The notes beneath the pieces were generated by a model. It worked only from the letters and a program-made list of their open reading frames with translations. It searched no databases and was not told the DNA's origin. Shown in pieces: positions 12,297-23,510 of a stretch of 64,000 nt of DNA. The translations under genes and the position numbers were made by a program. The DNA comes from Bimastos eiseni (Eukaryota; Annelida; Clitellata; Crassiclitellata; Lumbricidae): the NCBI GenBank assembly GCA_959347315.1, contig OY365813.1, forward strand, positions 32,244,635-32,308,634, read 5' to 3'. Position 1 is the stretch's first letter. Each line of letters opens with the position of its first letter.

Positions 12297-12910
12297 CACT
12301 GTGTCCGGAAATAAAGTTTGTCCGGAATTAATACTTCAAACGATAATATAAAAATAAATAAATGGTAAGCATTCATTGATTTATAAAATTCCAAAACCGT
12401 TTTAAATCCTAATATTATTTATCTAGCAGTGCATGAAATATAATAGCTCGTGTCATCCAATAATGACGTCATAATGACGTAATTTTCTTCGAAATTCAAG
12501 GATTAAAGACTGCCCATAATATATATGCGGATTTTTTACCTTCTTTGAAATGCTGCCGATAAACCGCCATGAATTTATTTCGAATTTATTTTCATATCTC
12601 AATAACATCAGACAACACGGTGTCTTCAAAGTGTCTGCCTTTGGCCTCAACACCAGCCTGAAGACGCATTCGTCATTGGCCAATGGAAGTATCAATGACC
12701 AGCTGATCAAATTCCTCCCATGCATTAGGCCTAACTTTGTAATTTAAAGACGTCACTGTGACGCACTTTTTTACCAGGACGTTCATAAATTACACATTTG
12801 TTGATAAATATGTCAGAATTAAAACGGTTTTGAAATTTAAAACATCGACGATCATTTACTGTTTATTATCATATTATAATTAGGGGGTACCTGTATTTCC
12901 GGACACAGTG
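12297..12910 (-). mobile_element. Mariner/IS630-like element with a transposase-tail relic
   Basis: Inverted termini CACTGTGTCCGGAAATA and TATTTCCGGACACAGTG are both flanked by TA dinucleotides, the target duplication of Tc1/mariner elements. Inside, the minus strand at 12592-12726 reads NAWEEFDQLVIDTSIGQ, a TGA, then RMRLQAGVEAKGRHFED and TVL. This is the usual C-terminus of IS630/mariner transposases (RL.A.....G.HFE). The DDE core is gone, so the 614-bp copy is a dead deletion derivative. Confidence 0.75.
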
Positions 12911-13684
12911 TATATACGGTATACGCTTTTGAAGTATTAATTACTAATTAACGAACAGCTTCTACTGAATGTGTGAAATGTGTGAGAACCTATGCAGCCG
13001 GTTTTTAAAGGCATTTTCATTGGCCATTAATTTCGACTGCAGCCAAGCCTTGCAAGGTGAAAGTCTCTGTTACATTCAGGTATAATAAGAAAGAACATCA
13101 CAATTTCTACAACTTAGCAGTTAGCCTATAATGCGGATTCGGGGACACTTGAAAATAAAGGCTTAAAACATGTGACTACCTGTTTTTGGTGTCTTTTTCT
13201 CTTTCCTGAAATTTCAACAAGAATAGTAATATAATGCAAGCATAAGAAGTAAAACAAATTAGAGTTCACTACAATTCTATTGCCTAGAGGGAGTGACAAC
13301 ATCTCAATCAACAATTATTGTATGATAAAATAGCAAACCCAATACCAAACTAACACACTATCTAATCAAAAGACAAACTGAATAACTAACTAAATAACTA
13401 ACTAATCAAGTAATTATCAAATGAAAAGAAATAACCACAAAACTTCATCAATATCACCAACAAGAAAAGCAGCAAAAATAATAAAGTTAGTTAGTTATTC
13501 AGTTTGCCTCATTTATCCCATGCATAGGCACTTATGATTAGGTCTTTCTGCTCATATATTAATCATATTATGACTCTCAATTACGCTTTTGTAATTTCCT
13601 ATCATTTTAAAATTTCGTGCTCTGGTACGTCGTTCTTTTAATAAATGGAGAGTTTCAAGTGAAACATGAATGTTGTATCAATTG

Positions 13685-13850
13685 GGCTGAGTTCGATAGG
13701 CAGAGGGTCAATTGACGAGGGAATCAATTGACTAGGGGATCAATTGACTAGGGGATCAATTGACTAGGGGATCAATTGACGGGGATCAGATGACGGGGAT
13801 CAACTGACGGGCGTTCTACTGACGGGGGATCAGCAGACGTAGAACCTAAT
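13685..13850. repeat. ATCAATTGACTAGGGG minisatellite
   Basis: About eight decaying units of a 16-17 bp repeat contain the palindrome TCAATTGA. It ends just before the (TAA)n tract that borders the retroelement starting at 13891. Confidence 0.8.
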
Positions 13851-13862
13851 TAGGGAATAGGG

Positions 13863-13890
13863 GTAATAATAATAATAATAATAATAATAA
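13863..13890. repeat. (TAA)n tract at the 5' border of a retroelement
   Basis: Nine or so TAA units directly abut retrotransposon coding sequence that starts abruptly. Confidence 0.9.
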
Positions 13891-15360
13891 AGCTGCACAC
13901 AAATCAGTGCCAGTCCGTCGTACGGGTCGGATGAAACGTGACACGGCTGAGTACCTAGCTTTGGCAGTTTCAAGCAAACTGGAAGATGGTAACTACAAGG
14001 CTGCCATCCGCCTCATCTGTAGTGATGATGAACAAGCTCCAGACACCCCCGAGACCTTGGCTGGACTAAAGGTGAAACACCCGCCTGCTCCATCGGACAG
14101 AAGACCAGCCTGTGATCCAGAGCTATCAGATCGGTTTGCTCCGTTACAGATATCTGAACGATCAATCTTCGAATCAATATCTTCGTTTCCTGCAGGCTCA
14201 GCAGTTGGTCCAGATGGCATCACTCCTCAATACCTTAAAGACCTAATATCCATTGGCGTCGATTGCAACCTTATCCACCAGCTGAGTGAGCTGGTCAATC
14301 TGATGCTAGCAGGGAACCAACCTGCCTGTCGAAGTCAACGAAATAATATACGCTGTCAATCTGATTGCTTTGAAGAAAAAAGATGGAGGTATCAGGCCAA
14401 TAGTTGTTGGATACATATTACGATGCCTAGCAGCTAAGTGTGCGAACACACAGGCTGTTGCCAAATTGTCTGCTCTGCTCGCCCCTATCCAACTCGGGAT
14501 TGGCATACAAGGAGAGGCCGAGGCAGCAGTACATGCAACCCGTCGCTGGGTCACCTCGATGCCGTCGGATTGTGCTCTGGTCAAACTAGATTTTGCTAAG
14601 GCCTTCAACACACTTCGCAGGGACTCACTCCTGGAGGCAGTTGCAAGAGACATCACAGAACTCTACCGTTTCGCATGTGCTTCATATTCCTGTAGTCCTT
14701 TGTTAAAGCATGGATCACATACTCTTCGATCAGAAGAAGGAACACAGCAGGGTGATTCTTTAGGTCCACTGGAATTTTGCATATCACTGCAGCCGATCTT
14801 GTCAGAGCTTAAATCGGAGCTAAAAGTGGCTTTCTTAGACGATCTGACACTGGGAGGAAAGGTGGATGTGGTGGCCCACGATATACAGCTGTTCACCCAG
14901 GAGTCAGCAAAGCTTGGACCTCAACTTAATCGCGCGAAATGTGAAGTAGTCTTTCAGAATAAGGACAGTAAAGTTGACGATCCTTCATTCTGCGGCTTCA
15001 GAGACACACCACTTGGGGAAGTGACTCTGTTGGGTTCACCTCTGATGCCTGGGTCAGCCGTCGATAAGGTGGTGGGTATGAAAGCGGATGACCTGGAACG
15101 AGCGGTAGGGAGGCTCTCCATGCTTTACTCACATGACGCCCTTATCCTATTGCGGAATGGCTTGAGTGTACCGAAGCTTCTCTACACAATGCGCACAGCC
15201 CTATGCGTTGACTGTCCAAGTCTTGCCAGATTTGACTCTTTGTTGAGAACTGGACTTTCGTCTATATTCAATGTGGAGCTATCGGATGAGAACTGGCTCC
15301 AGGCATTCCTTCCGGTGGAAGATGGTGGCCTTGGAATCCGCTGTGCTGCTACGCTGGCAC
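13891..15360 (+). mobile_element. Reverse transcriptase portion of a TAA-bordered LINE (copy A1)
   Basis: Two overlapping frames (13907 to about 14330, then about 14330-15360) join if one frameshift is allowed. Motifs in order: AVGPDGITPQYLKDL (RT motif 1-2 region), LKKKDGGIRPIVVG (motif 2a), KLDFAKAFNTLRRDSL (motif A), GTQQGDSLGPLEFCISLQ (motif B) and AFLDDLTLGG (motif C, the FLDD replacing the usual YADD, at about 14831-14842). This is a non-LTR retrotransposon RT. Retroelements with this RT carry a restriction-like endonuclease at the C-terminus, which is present in the next segment. The copy is dead because of the frameshift and the AAT-containing break at 15361. Confidence 0.85.
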
Positions 15361-15440
15361 GTATAATAATAATAATAATAATAATAATGATAATAATAAT
15401 AATAATAACAATAATAAGTATTTTATTATTGTTAATAACG
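15361..15440. repeat. (AAT)n-rich insert breaking the retroelement ORF
   Basis: About 80 bp of AAT units and TTATTATTG interrupt coding sequence between CAATLA and SAF. The frame stays open through it as poly-Ile, which is misleading. Confidence 0.85.
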
Positions 15441-16381
15441 TGTCTGCACTTTCTGCCTTCTGGCATCTGCTCCGAGCACAACCGAACTCCAGGCAAACAT
15501 TCTGCCACCAGAATCAACTGAAACATCTGACGAAGTAGTAAATGCAGCTTTGGAAGCTTGGATAAAACAAACGGGTGCAGAACCACTAACAGGATCGGCC
15601 GCTAATCGCCAAAAAGAATGGGACAGCCGATGGACAGATAAAGCATGGACGACTCTGCTTGCGTCCGCAATCCAATCCAATCGACCAGGCACGTCTCCAG
15701 GCCTCTCGATCACCACACGCGGGAGATTGGTTGCTTGCTCCTCCGGTTACTGCATTGGGTCTCCGATTGTCAGACGAAGTCATAAGGATCGCAGTTGGAA
15801 TTCGACTCGGAACCAAACTATGTGAGCCTCATCTGTGTCACTGTGGCGAGAAGGTTGACGCCAGAGGACTCCATGGTCTGGCATGCAAAAGAAACGCAGG
15901 CCGACAACAACGACACAGTATGCTCAATGACTTAATATATAGATCATTTCGAAGGGCGAGCATCCCTTCTCAGAAGGAACCTTTGGACCTCACCAGAGAA
16001 GATGGCAAGCGACCGGACGGCGTGACACTCATCCCGTGGTCATGCGGCAGGTGCCTCACTTGGGATGTGACAGTTTCAGACATTTATGCGTCTTCATACC
16101 TGACAGCTACATCAACTGCAGCAGGAGAAGCAGCAAACCGTGCAGCAATCGTCAAGAGAGCAAAGTACGCATCGATCACCCGAACCCATGCTTTTGTGGC
16201 GGTGGCACTGGAGTCCAGTGGTGCTTGGAGTTCTGAGGGTTTGAAATTTGTGTTGGATTTGGGACGAAGGCTGACCGATGTGACCCATGACACACTCCAG
16301 ACAAGCTACCTATTCCAAAAACTCTCGGTAGCTGTCCAGCGAGGGGACGCCATCTGTTTTTCGTCAAGACTACCATGCTAA
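15441..16381 (+). mobile_element. Endonuclease portion of the TAA-bordered LINE (copy A2)
   Basis: With one frameshift near 15665 this reads ELQANILPPEST..., then ARLQASRSPHAGDWL, a zinc-knuckle-like block CEPHLCHCG...HGLAC...QRH, and the nuclease core KEPLDLTREDGKRPDG, then W...LTWDVTVSD. The RPDG...WDVTV pattern fits a PD-(D/E)XK restriction-like endonuclease as in R2, R4 and NeSL LINEs, which cut a specific genomic target. The segment ends LFQKLSVAVQRGDAICF and runs straight into (TAA)n. It may be part of copy A1 or a separate 5'-truncated insertion. Confidence 0.8.
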
Positions 16382-16382
<1 letters not shown>

Positions 16383-16427
<45 letters not shown>

Positions 16428-16428
16428 G
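16383..16428. repeat. (AAT)n between retroelement copies A2 and B
   Basis: A clean AAT array forms the 3' border of one copy and the 5' border of the next. Confidence 0.95.
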
Positions 16429-16819
16429 AGAAGATGGAAAGCGACCGGACGGCGTCACGCTCATTCCTTGGACACGTGGTCGATGTCTGGCATGGGATGT
16501 GACAGTGCCCGACACCTACGCCAAGTCACATCTTGTCGACACATCTATCAGAGCTGGCGAAGCAGCCGAACGCGCAGCTAAGACGAAGAGGGCCAAGTAT
16601 TCCACCATAACCAACACCAACGACTTCGTAGCCCTCTCCTTGGAATCCGGCGGCGCTTGGAGCAGTGAAGGACTGCAGTTCATCTCAGAGTTGGGTAGTC
16701 GAACGAGTGCTGCAACACACGATCCAATGGAGACGTCATTTCTGTTCCAACGTATCTCGGTTGTTCTTCAGCGTGGGAACGCCGCCTGCCTCTTCAGGAC
16801 ATTGCCACCACTCACTTAG
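16429..16819 (+). mobile_element. 5'-truncated endonuclease tail of the same LINE (copy B)
   Basis: It starts inside the nuclease core directly after (AAT)n (EDGKRPDGVTLIPW, then CLAWDVTVPDTY). The frame stays open to a natural stop: AAERAAKTKRAKYSTITNT, GGAWSSEGLQFISELGS, SFLFQRISVVLQRGNAACL. It is close to copy A2 and followed by another (AAT)n array. The intact frame suggests a fairly recent insertion. Confidence 0.8.
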
Positions 16820-16847
16820 CTCGCCCACATGGGCGATAACAGCATAA

Positions 16848-16975
16848 TATAATAATAATAATAAAAATAATAATAATAATATTAATAATATTTAATAATA
16901 ATAATAATAATAATGATAATAATAATAGTATGAAAATGATAATAATAATGAAAAAACATGCGGGATTAGTATAGC

Positions 16976-17028
<53 letters not shown>
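16848..17028. repeat. (AAT)n array between copies B and C
   Basis: Two blocks of AAT units are separated by GAAAAAACATGCGGGATTAG. Confidence 0.95.
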
Positions 17029-17860
17029 CCGCCTTTTTGGCATCGGCCACAGGCACCGATCACCTCCAGTCCATGATGCTGGGCGGGATGGGGGTGACGG
17101 ACACACTTCGAAAGCCGTCATGACCAAGTGGAAGGAGACCACAGCGACGTCTGAGTCGGAAAACGCCTATGCCCATAAACAATTGGTGTGGGACAAGCCC
17201 CTATAATAGAGCTAGTCGTGGCAAACCTCAACATCAGGATGCCCGACCAAGTAAACCAAGCGCGGCTTAAGGCGACGGAGGTCCCACACGCTGGGGATTG
17301 GCCTTCCCTATCTCCAATTATGGTCTAAGGCTTGATGACGAGGCAGTCAGGGTTGCAGTGGGTCTGGGATGGAAGCTCATGTGGTGGCCCGGTGGAGGCT
17401 AACGGGCATCATGGTCTCTCGGGCGGCTTGGGACTGGTCGCTGGCCCAAACATACATCCTTAAACGACCTGGTATGCAGGAGTCTGGCCAGGGTAGGATG
17501 TCCATCGTCAAAGGAAAATGTCTCTTGTGGCACGTGGCGGTGACAGACACACTGGCCGTCTCACATCTACCAGACACGTCCAGAACAGTAGGCGCCGCGG
17601 CTGAAAGGGCGGCAAACAGAAAGACAGATAAATACAGCGATCTGGCAGTCACAAATTATTTTGCCCCAGTCGCTTTTGAAACTTTAAGCCCGATTAAGAG
17701 CGAAGGCCTGAATTTTCTGTTGGAGATGGGGAAGAGGCTCACTTGCGTCACGGGGGAGCGACGGGAAACGTAATATCTTTACCAGCGTCTATCGATTACC
17801 ATACAACGTTACAACGCCATAGCGTTCAAAGGAACTTTCGTTGCTCAAGAGACCGATTAG
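17029..17860 (+). mobile_element. Third truncated copy of the same LINE (copy C)
   Basis: Immediately after (AAT)n the sequence reads PAFLASATGTDHLQ, the same position at which copy A2 starts. Later it reads VNQARLKATEVPHAGDWP, KCLLWHVAVTDTLAVSHLP, AAAERAANRKTDKYSDL and YQRLSITIQRYNAIAF. Several frameshifts and stops are present and the zinc-knuckle and RPDG part is missing (deleted near 17370-17500). It is more diverged than copies A and B. Confidence 0.7.
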
Positions 17861-18117
17861 TAAGGCCATTCCAGACAGCGAACATTTTAGGTTAGTAATA
17901 TAGTCCCTGAGGGACAACATGTACCTCGGGGCACCAAACAAAAATATCAGTAATAATTTAAAAAAAATCATAAGTTGAATATAACCGTGCAATAGACTGG
18001 AAGGCGTCCATCTGCCGTGCTTCCCAATTTAGAATTGCCCAGTTGGGAGTGTTGACTTGGATGAACTTTATGGCACTGGCGGTTATTGTCTAGAATTTAA
18101 ACTCTGGCTAGACTCAC

Positions 18118-18214
18118 CTAAATGTACAATAGATGATTCCACCGGCTGCTGCTAATAGTATTACAAGCGCAGCGACGCCGATCAGGCTATACATCAACAC
18201 TGCATCTCCAGCCT
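18118..18214 (-). CDS. Transmembrane exon of a mucin-like membrane protein
   Basis: After the acceptor GGATTCAACAG (preceded by a pyrimidine-rich run) the exon reads EAGDAVLMYSLIGVAALVIL, then LAAAGGIIYCTF. This is one clear hydrophobic helix followed by the donor AG|GTGAGTC in phase 2. Entry is in phase 1, which fits the donor of the Thr-rich exon at 19915. Together they make a type I membrane mucin. The cytoplasmic exon that should follow was not found with confidence. A LINE fragment (copy C) lies just downstream. Confidence 0.6.
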
Positions 18215-18699
18215 CTGTTGAATCCGTGTTGTTGAAAGTCGACGAAATTGAAAAGAAAAAGACAATCAATGCTTGAAAACTCGCTTCTATCTTGGCTTAG
18301 AAGTTAGCAAACATTATTAACTAAACAGAAGGTTGACACCTATTAGCCTCGTTGCATTATAACCATACAGAATAACACAAATATAGGATGGGAACAACCA
18401 TTTGCATTATTGTGAACAGTGTTCGTTTAATAATAATTATAATAATTGTAGCCATTAAAGCCGCTACCACTACCACTACACTAACTTCCACTACTACATT
18501 CACTTACATCTATTTCGATTCAATTGTACCGAATTGGCATAAGGTTGGCATTAATCGGAATCGTTGGTAGCACTCCATCCTGTTTAAGTTGTCTCTGTTG
18601 TCCGGTTTCTGATATATCCTACCGTAGAGCTATCCGTTCCTCGGATACTCGTCCCACGATCTCGATCATTGATTAAGCCGCACTGAGCTTTCTCGGATG

Positions 18700-18935
18700 T
18701 TGGATTGTTGGTGTCATTCCATTTGGAATGGGCTTTCGCTAGCGCTGCACATATGCCTACTACTCCCTAGGAACAGTCTGCCAGCCTTCAATCGTATCCT
18801 CAAGCCGTTTTTTTGTTTGGCCACAGCCTGGCTGACCATCAGTCGCTGCCACTCTTGTCGATGATAGCCAGTTATTTTTCCTTGAAGGAGCGCCACATAA
18901 ATTTTCGAAATTAATGAATGAATACATTGGGTTTG
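18700..18935 (+). mobile_element. LINE tail relic
   Basis: A frame reads WNGLSLALHICLLLPRNSLP, then AFNRILKPFF, similar to the WNSLP..LR......F...LK block at the end of CR1/L2 ORF2. It is followed by CTTGAAGGAGCGCCACATAAAT and AATGAATGAAT, the family 3' end. Confidence 0.4.
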
Positions 18936-19914
18936 AAATAATGGCTATATAACGTGATCGATTTACCAACCGATTGCTACTTTCAAATGGAAAGCTCTGG
19001 TTGGACATAAACTATACTCTGTGGAAGAATTATATTCATTAAACGGTAGCAAATGCAAAATTGCCTGTTACAACACCGAGAGACCGATCGATAATCCGAT
19101 GTTTCAAATGATTAATCTGCGCTACGAGGGACATTTCATAAATCTGTAGAAAGATTAGAATTGCGGTCCTTCAATGTTATAAGAAAATTGAAATCTAACA
19201 AAGAAATGTGATAAAAATGGCTTCATTTCAGCCAATAGTAGCTGAATTCAGCTAAGCTTTTCTGGTGTTTCTCGTCTCGAAAGTTTCTATCTACGCCAAG
19301 AACAAGACTTTCATTAATCAAGGTAAATAGATTAATAATTAAGTCAAAGAAAATGGCAACAGTTCAGCCAAACATGGTTCCATAATGGCTATCATCGACA
19401 AGTAACACGGATACAAAATCGATGATAATTTACGGTTGTTTCTGGTTCAAAAATGTAATTTTTATTTGAAATGTCAGAGTAAAATGACACTGATCTTCCA
19501 ATGCAGTTTTTATTCATGACTATTAAAGGTTTTTGCACCGCATTTTCGGAATCATGGCAACCTAGCACAAAACATAATATCAGTCAATATAACTGTCAAA
19601 AGGTAAAAATGATTATGAAATGACCATATATGGCTCTACCAATTTGTGATATTGGGTGATTCTTTCGTCGTTTCTTTAGCGTCGATTATAACGAAATTTA
19701 GTCATATAGAAACATGACTAAAAGGGTAGCAGATTTCAAAGTTATTTCATTGTCAAAAAACAATAACAATTATAATAAAAACCACAATGAATTATAGTTA
19801 AAACAATAACAAAACATTGACTTAAATTAAATGTAATGATTCAATCAGTTGCATAGTGATAGAATAATCATTAAATGATCGTGATTGTTCAATGCCTACC
19901 AGGCTGTTACATAC
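18936..19914. other. Intronic or intergenic stretch
   Basis: AT-rich, with no exon, repeat array or TE terminus recognised. By position it is probably the intron between the mucin and transmembrane exons. Confidence 0.4.
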
Positions 19915-20509
19915 CTGCAGTAGTTGGCTCATGGGTGGTTGTGGGTTTGGCCATAGTTGTAGTAGTTGTAATCAAAGGTGTAGTTGTAGTCGTGGAAAGT
20001 AGTTGTAGTCGTTGAAGTAGTTGTAGTCGCAGATGCAGTTGCGGTTGTAGTCAAAGGTTTGGTTGAAATTGTGGTATTAGGAGTAGTTGTAGTCGCAGAT
20101 GCAGCTGTAGTCAAAAGTAGAGTAGTTGCTGCTTTCGTAGGAGCACTTGTAGTCGTAGAAGTAGTTGTAATGGCAGATGCAGTTGTAGTCAAAAGTGGAG
20201 TAGTTGCTGCTTTCGTAGGAGCACTTGTAGTCGTAGAAGTAGTTGTAGTCGCAGATGCAGTTGTAGTCAAAAGTGGAGTAGTTGCTGCTTTCGTAGGAGC
20301 ACTTGTAGTCGTAGAAGTAGTTGTAGTCGCAGATGCAGTTGTAGTCAAAAGTGGAGTAGTTGCTGCTTTCGTAGGAGCACTTGTAGTCGTAGAAGTAGTT
20401 GTAGTCGCAGATGCAGTTGTAGTCAAAGGTATAGTAATTCTTTTGTTCGTAGTTGTATTTGTGGTCGTAGACGCAGTTGTAGTTTTAGTCGTTGAAGGAA
20501 CTGTGATAT
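19915..20509 (-). CDS. Mucin-like Thr-rich exon with 78-bp tandem repeats
   Basis: The acceptor CACTTACTTACAG opens an exon reading DITVPSTTKTTTASTTTNTT. It then has about four near-identical 26-residue units (TTTASATTTTSTTTSAPTKA), a typical densely O-glycosylated mucin domain. The exon ends at the donor GCAG|GTATGTAAC after AKPTTTHEPTTA. The Thr-rich frame shifts by one base near 19990-20000 (TTTCC where TTCC would keep frame). This is either a real frameshift or a sequencing or assembly error. If corrected, the donor is phase 1 and matches the transmembrane exon. Confidence 0.6.
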
Positions 20510-20616
20510 CTGTAAGTAAGTGACAAATCGAATTCAATATGGATAACAGAATAGTAAATTTACGGTGATGTTCAAATCAATAAATGTTTCTTTTTTACTA
20601 GTCCTACTAATCGTAT

Positions 20617-20791
20617 AAGGAACATCACACCTAAATTGTACCTGGATATAAACTACAAATTCTGTTGCATCTAGATATAGGAAGGGAGAAGGAAGGCAAT
20701 TTCTCGACGAAATATTGCAAGGGCAAACTGACGTAGGCCTAAGTGTTGGTGAGGTAGAACATTCAACAATTGGATTCGGAAAATGTGTCAT
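20617..20791 (-). CDS. Possible Cys-rich exon upstream of the mucin exon
   Basis: A frame with several Cys and Pro (IVECSTSPTLRP, SVCPCNISSRNCLPSP) ends before CCAG|GTACAATTT, a possible donor. The phase does not fit the mucin exon acceptor, and no domain is recognised. It is listed only as a candidate. Confidence 0.2.
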
Positions 20792-21772
20792 TTATTCATT
20801 CATTCCTTTATCAATTAATTCATTCATTCGTTCATTCAGTTCGGGCAAAAATAAATTCCAAATATAGAGTCCTTTAAGAATCTATTAAAGAAAGTTATCA
20901 GCCAAGCCACGGCAAAAGAAACGAGTGATTAATTCATTCATTTTTTAAATTAACATGGTGAGTGTTGAGAGAATGTGAGAGTGTTTGAAAGGCACTTTAT
21001 AAAATAATGACAACGTGCATTCACGTATTAGAAATCCCGTAGAAATTCCTATTTTCATAGTTGCATTACTTACCAGGCAATATCCGTCTTTCATGGAGAT
21101 CATTTATTCGCTTTCCACAATGCAACGGTTCATAACTTCGATGTTATTATTTCCAGATTACTATGCAGCTTCCAAAGTTCAGAAATGCAAGATCACCATA
21201 GAATATATGAAATAGAACAATTGGCAGTAAACGATTTAACTAAAGTTTTAACACGTTGGATGCCTCAGCGGAAATTCGAACTTGCACTCAACACGCACAT
21301 CAAACGATTGTATTTTCTTACCATGCTAACATCATCAGTGAACGCCGACTATGAACTTCACCGCAAACATGATAAACCTATTACTGTAAGAAGCGTCGAA
21401 AATCTGTACGCAGAAATATAAATCTGCAACCAGAACCACTTTAGACGATTTCGATGTTTTAACAACTTTGCAATTATAAAATTAAACATATTCAACCGAT
21501 TGTGACATTTATGACGGAATATTTTTTTTCTTTCATGACGTAGTAATCGTATGAATTTGTCTTGGCAACAAAAAACGATGTACTGTTTATTACAAATTAT
21601 TTGCGCATGGCTTTTCAAACTCACAATTGATAGGCCTACAAGGTGGATGGATCATCTCTGCATATCCCTTTCGCACGTAACCTTATAGTATACGTCTGAA
21701 ACAGCAATGGTACTTCATGATATTTGACCAGAACTTAGGATGGATTTAGCACCGGAAGTAATTCAGTTAATA

Positions 21773-23285
21773 CAGTGTTTCCCCGCGGGCCAAAAGTGGC
21801 CCGCCAGGCCTCAAAATGTAGCCCTCGACCCATCAAAGATATAATATTACTTCATGCAAAAAATGAATTATTCGACAAAATTATTATTTTGCATTGTAAA
21901 TTATTATATTGTTTTTACGTTTATAAGTAACATAAAAATTACTATTGTAATTCAAGCTTAACAATTGTATATGTTCTAGTATACAAATCATAAATAATAG
22001 TAATAAACCATAAATAATAATGATAATAAACCATAAATAATAATAATAATAAACCATAAATAATAATAATAATGAACCAATAATAATAATAATAATAATA
22101 ATTATAATAATGACGATGATAATACAAAGATGGAGAGAGGAGCGCCAAGTCACACACATAGACAGTCCTGCAGTCATACTGGGACTTGTCACGAAGTTAG
22201 TCTAGGCTTCGTGACTTCTAGTCACGGGGTTAGTCTAGGCTTCGTGACTTCTAGTCACGGAGTTAGTCTAGGCTAAGTAGGCCAATTCTTTCTTGTGTAA
22301 ACTCCGCTAGAGTCTGTGTTCCATGTCCAGCTGCTTGCAGAACGTGGATTTCTTACACAGAATGAATGGCTAAATGACTTGACATTCTGGATCTGCATTA
22401 TACATTTCATTTGAGCAATTTAAACTTGAAATTACAGGGCGTGTAGCAACAAACTGTTTATAGATTTGTGCAACGATGTCGCTTCCTTTAAAACGATACT
22501 GCAACTATTTGTTCATCAGTTATCTGAAACAGTTTGAAAATTTTTTTAATATTAAACGCTTGATAAAAAGAAGGACAGTCAAAGAGTTCGATGAATACAA
22601 ATATAAACAGACAAGTAAAGTTGCCGAACTTTTGAATGCTTTCCATTCACGATTCAGTGAATTCGCAGATCATGCAGACAGCGTTGCTTTGTTTACAACC
22701 CGCTCATCTTTCAAGAAGAAAAGATTAACAGCACAGAAGAGAAATCTGCAACTAGGCTAGAACTTATAAATCTGAAGTGCAACTCGGTTTCAATAAGTCG
22801 ATTCTCGTCATTACAACTGCAGACGATAATTAAGATATTGACAACTGATTATAGAAAGTGAATTTGAACATTAGCGATCTTCTAGGAGCTCAGCGATATG
22901 TTTGCCAGTTGCTCATTTTTTGGTTGCACATTCAGATATGAGCATCCTTTTCTGCAATGAAATTCATTAAAAGTAAAAACCCTTCTCGGCCTAATGAGTC
23001 TGGCTAGGCCTACAACTAATCTTTAACCGGACATTAAAAAACTTGCTAACAATATTCAGTAACACAAATCGCGTTAGTGATTTTAAAAGAAACACGTTAT
23101 TAAACTTTAAATAAATATAACTAATCTAAAATGAATAAACCGGAATTTATCCATGTGTAATTTGTTTCTATTCTAACATCAATAAATCTGTTAAAATTCA
23201 AAATAATAATTTTTAACTCTGTGGCCCATCATGTCCTCCAACTAAATAAAAGTGACCCTGAGTCGAAAAAGGTTGGGAACCACTG
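21773..23285 (+). mobile_element. hAT transposon relic
   Basis: The termini are CAGTGTTTCCC at the left and GGTTGGGAACCACTG at the right, which are inverse of each other at their tips and typical of hAT elements. Inside, 22476-22780 reads LLNAFHSRFSEFADHADSVA, then after frameshifts RLELINLKCNS, the pattern of the hAT transposase region F..RF.DF......LF..P...ELI.LQCN found in ZBED5/SCAND3-like proteins. Stops and frameshifts make it non-functional. A 41-bp tandem duplication around TTAGTCTAGGCTTCGTGACT lies at 22190-22275, and AAT repeats at 22002-22115. Confidence 0.65.
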
Positions 23286-23407
23286 CCATAAACAGTAACA
23301 AAAAGAAACATGCCGTACAGAGGGCGGTGCCAGCGGGGTCATGGCACAGGGCGCAAATATAACAGAGGCACAAATTTCAGGATAGAATAGCTTTAATTAT
23401 TCTTTAA

Positions 23408-23510
23408 ATGGATTCATTCATTCATTCATTCATTACGAACATTTGTATATAGCGCTCCTTCAAGGCTACTACTCAGGAGCGCTCCCGACCCCGGCACGGC
23501 CTAAAAGCAC
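23408..23510 (-). repeat. LINE 3' end with CATTCATT tail
   Basis: CATTCATTCATT precedes a segment reading, on the minus strand, CTTGAAGGAGCGCTATATAC. It is closely similar to 48868-48960, where a LINE ORF follows. Confidence 0.6.

Noticed and set aside
20059..20523. Plus-strand Val/Ala-rich frame
   Set aside because: Antisense shadow of the Thr-rich mucin exon, which has matching splice sites on the minus strand.
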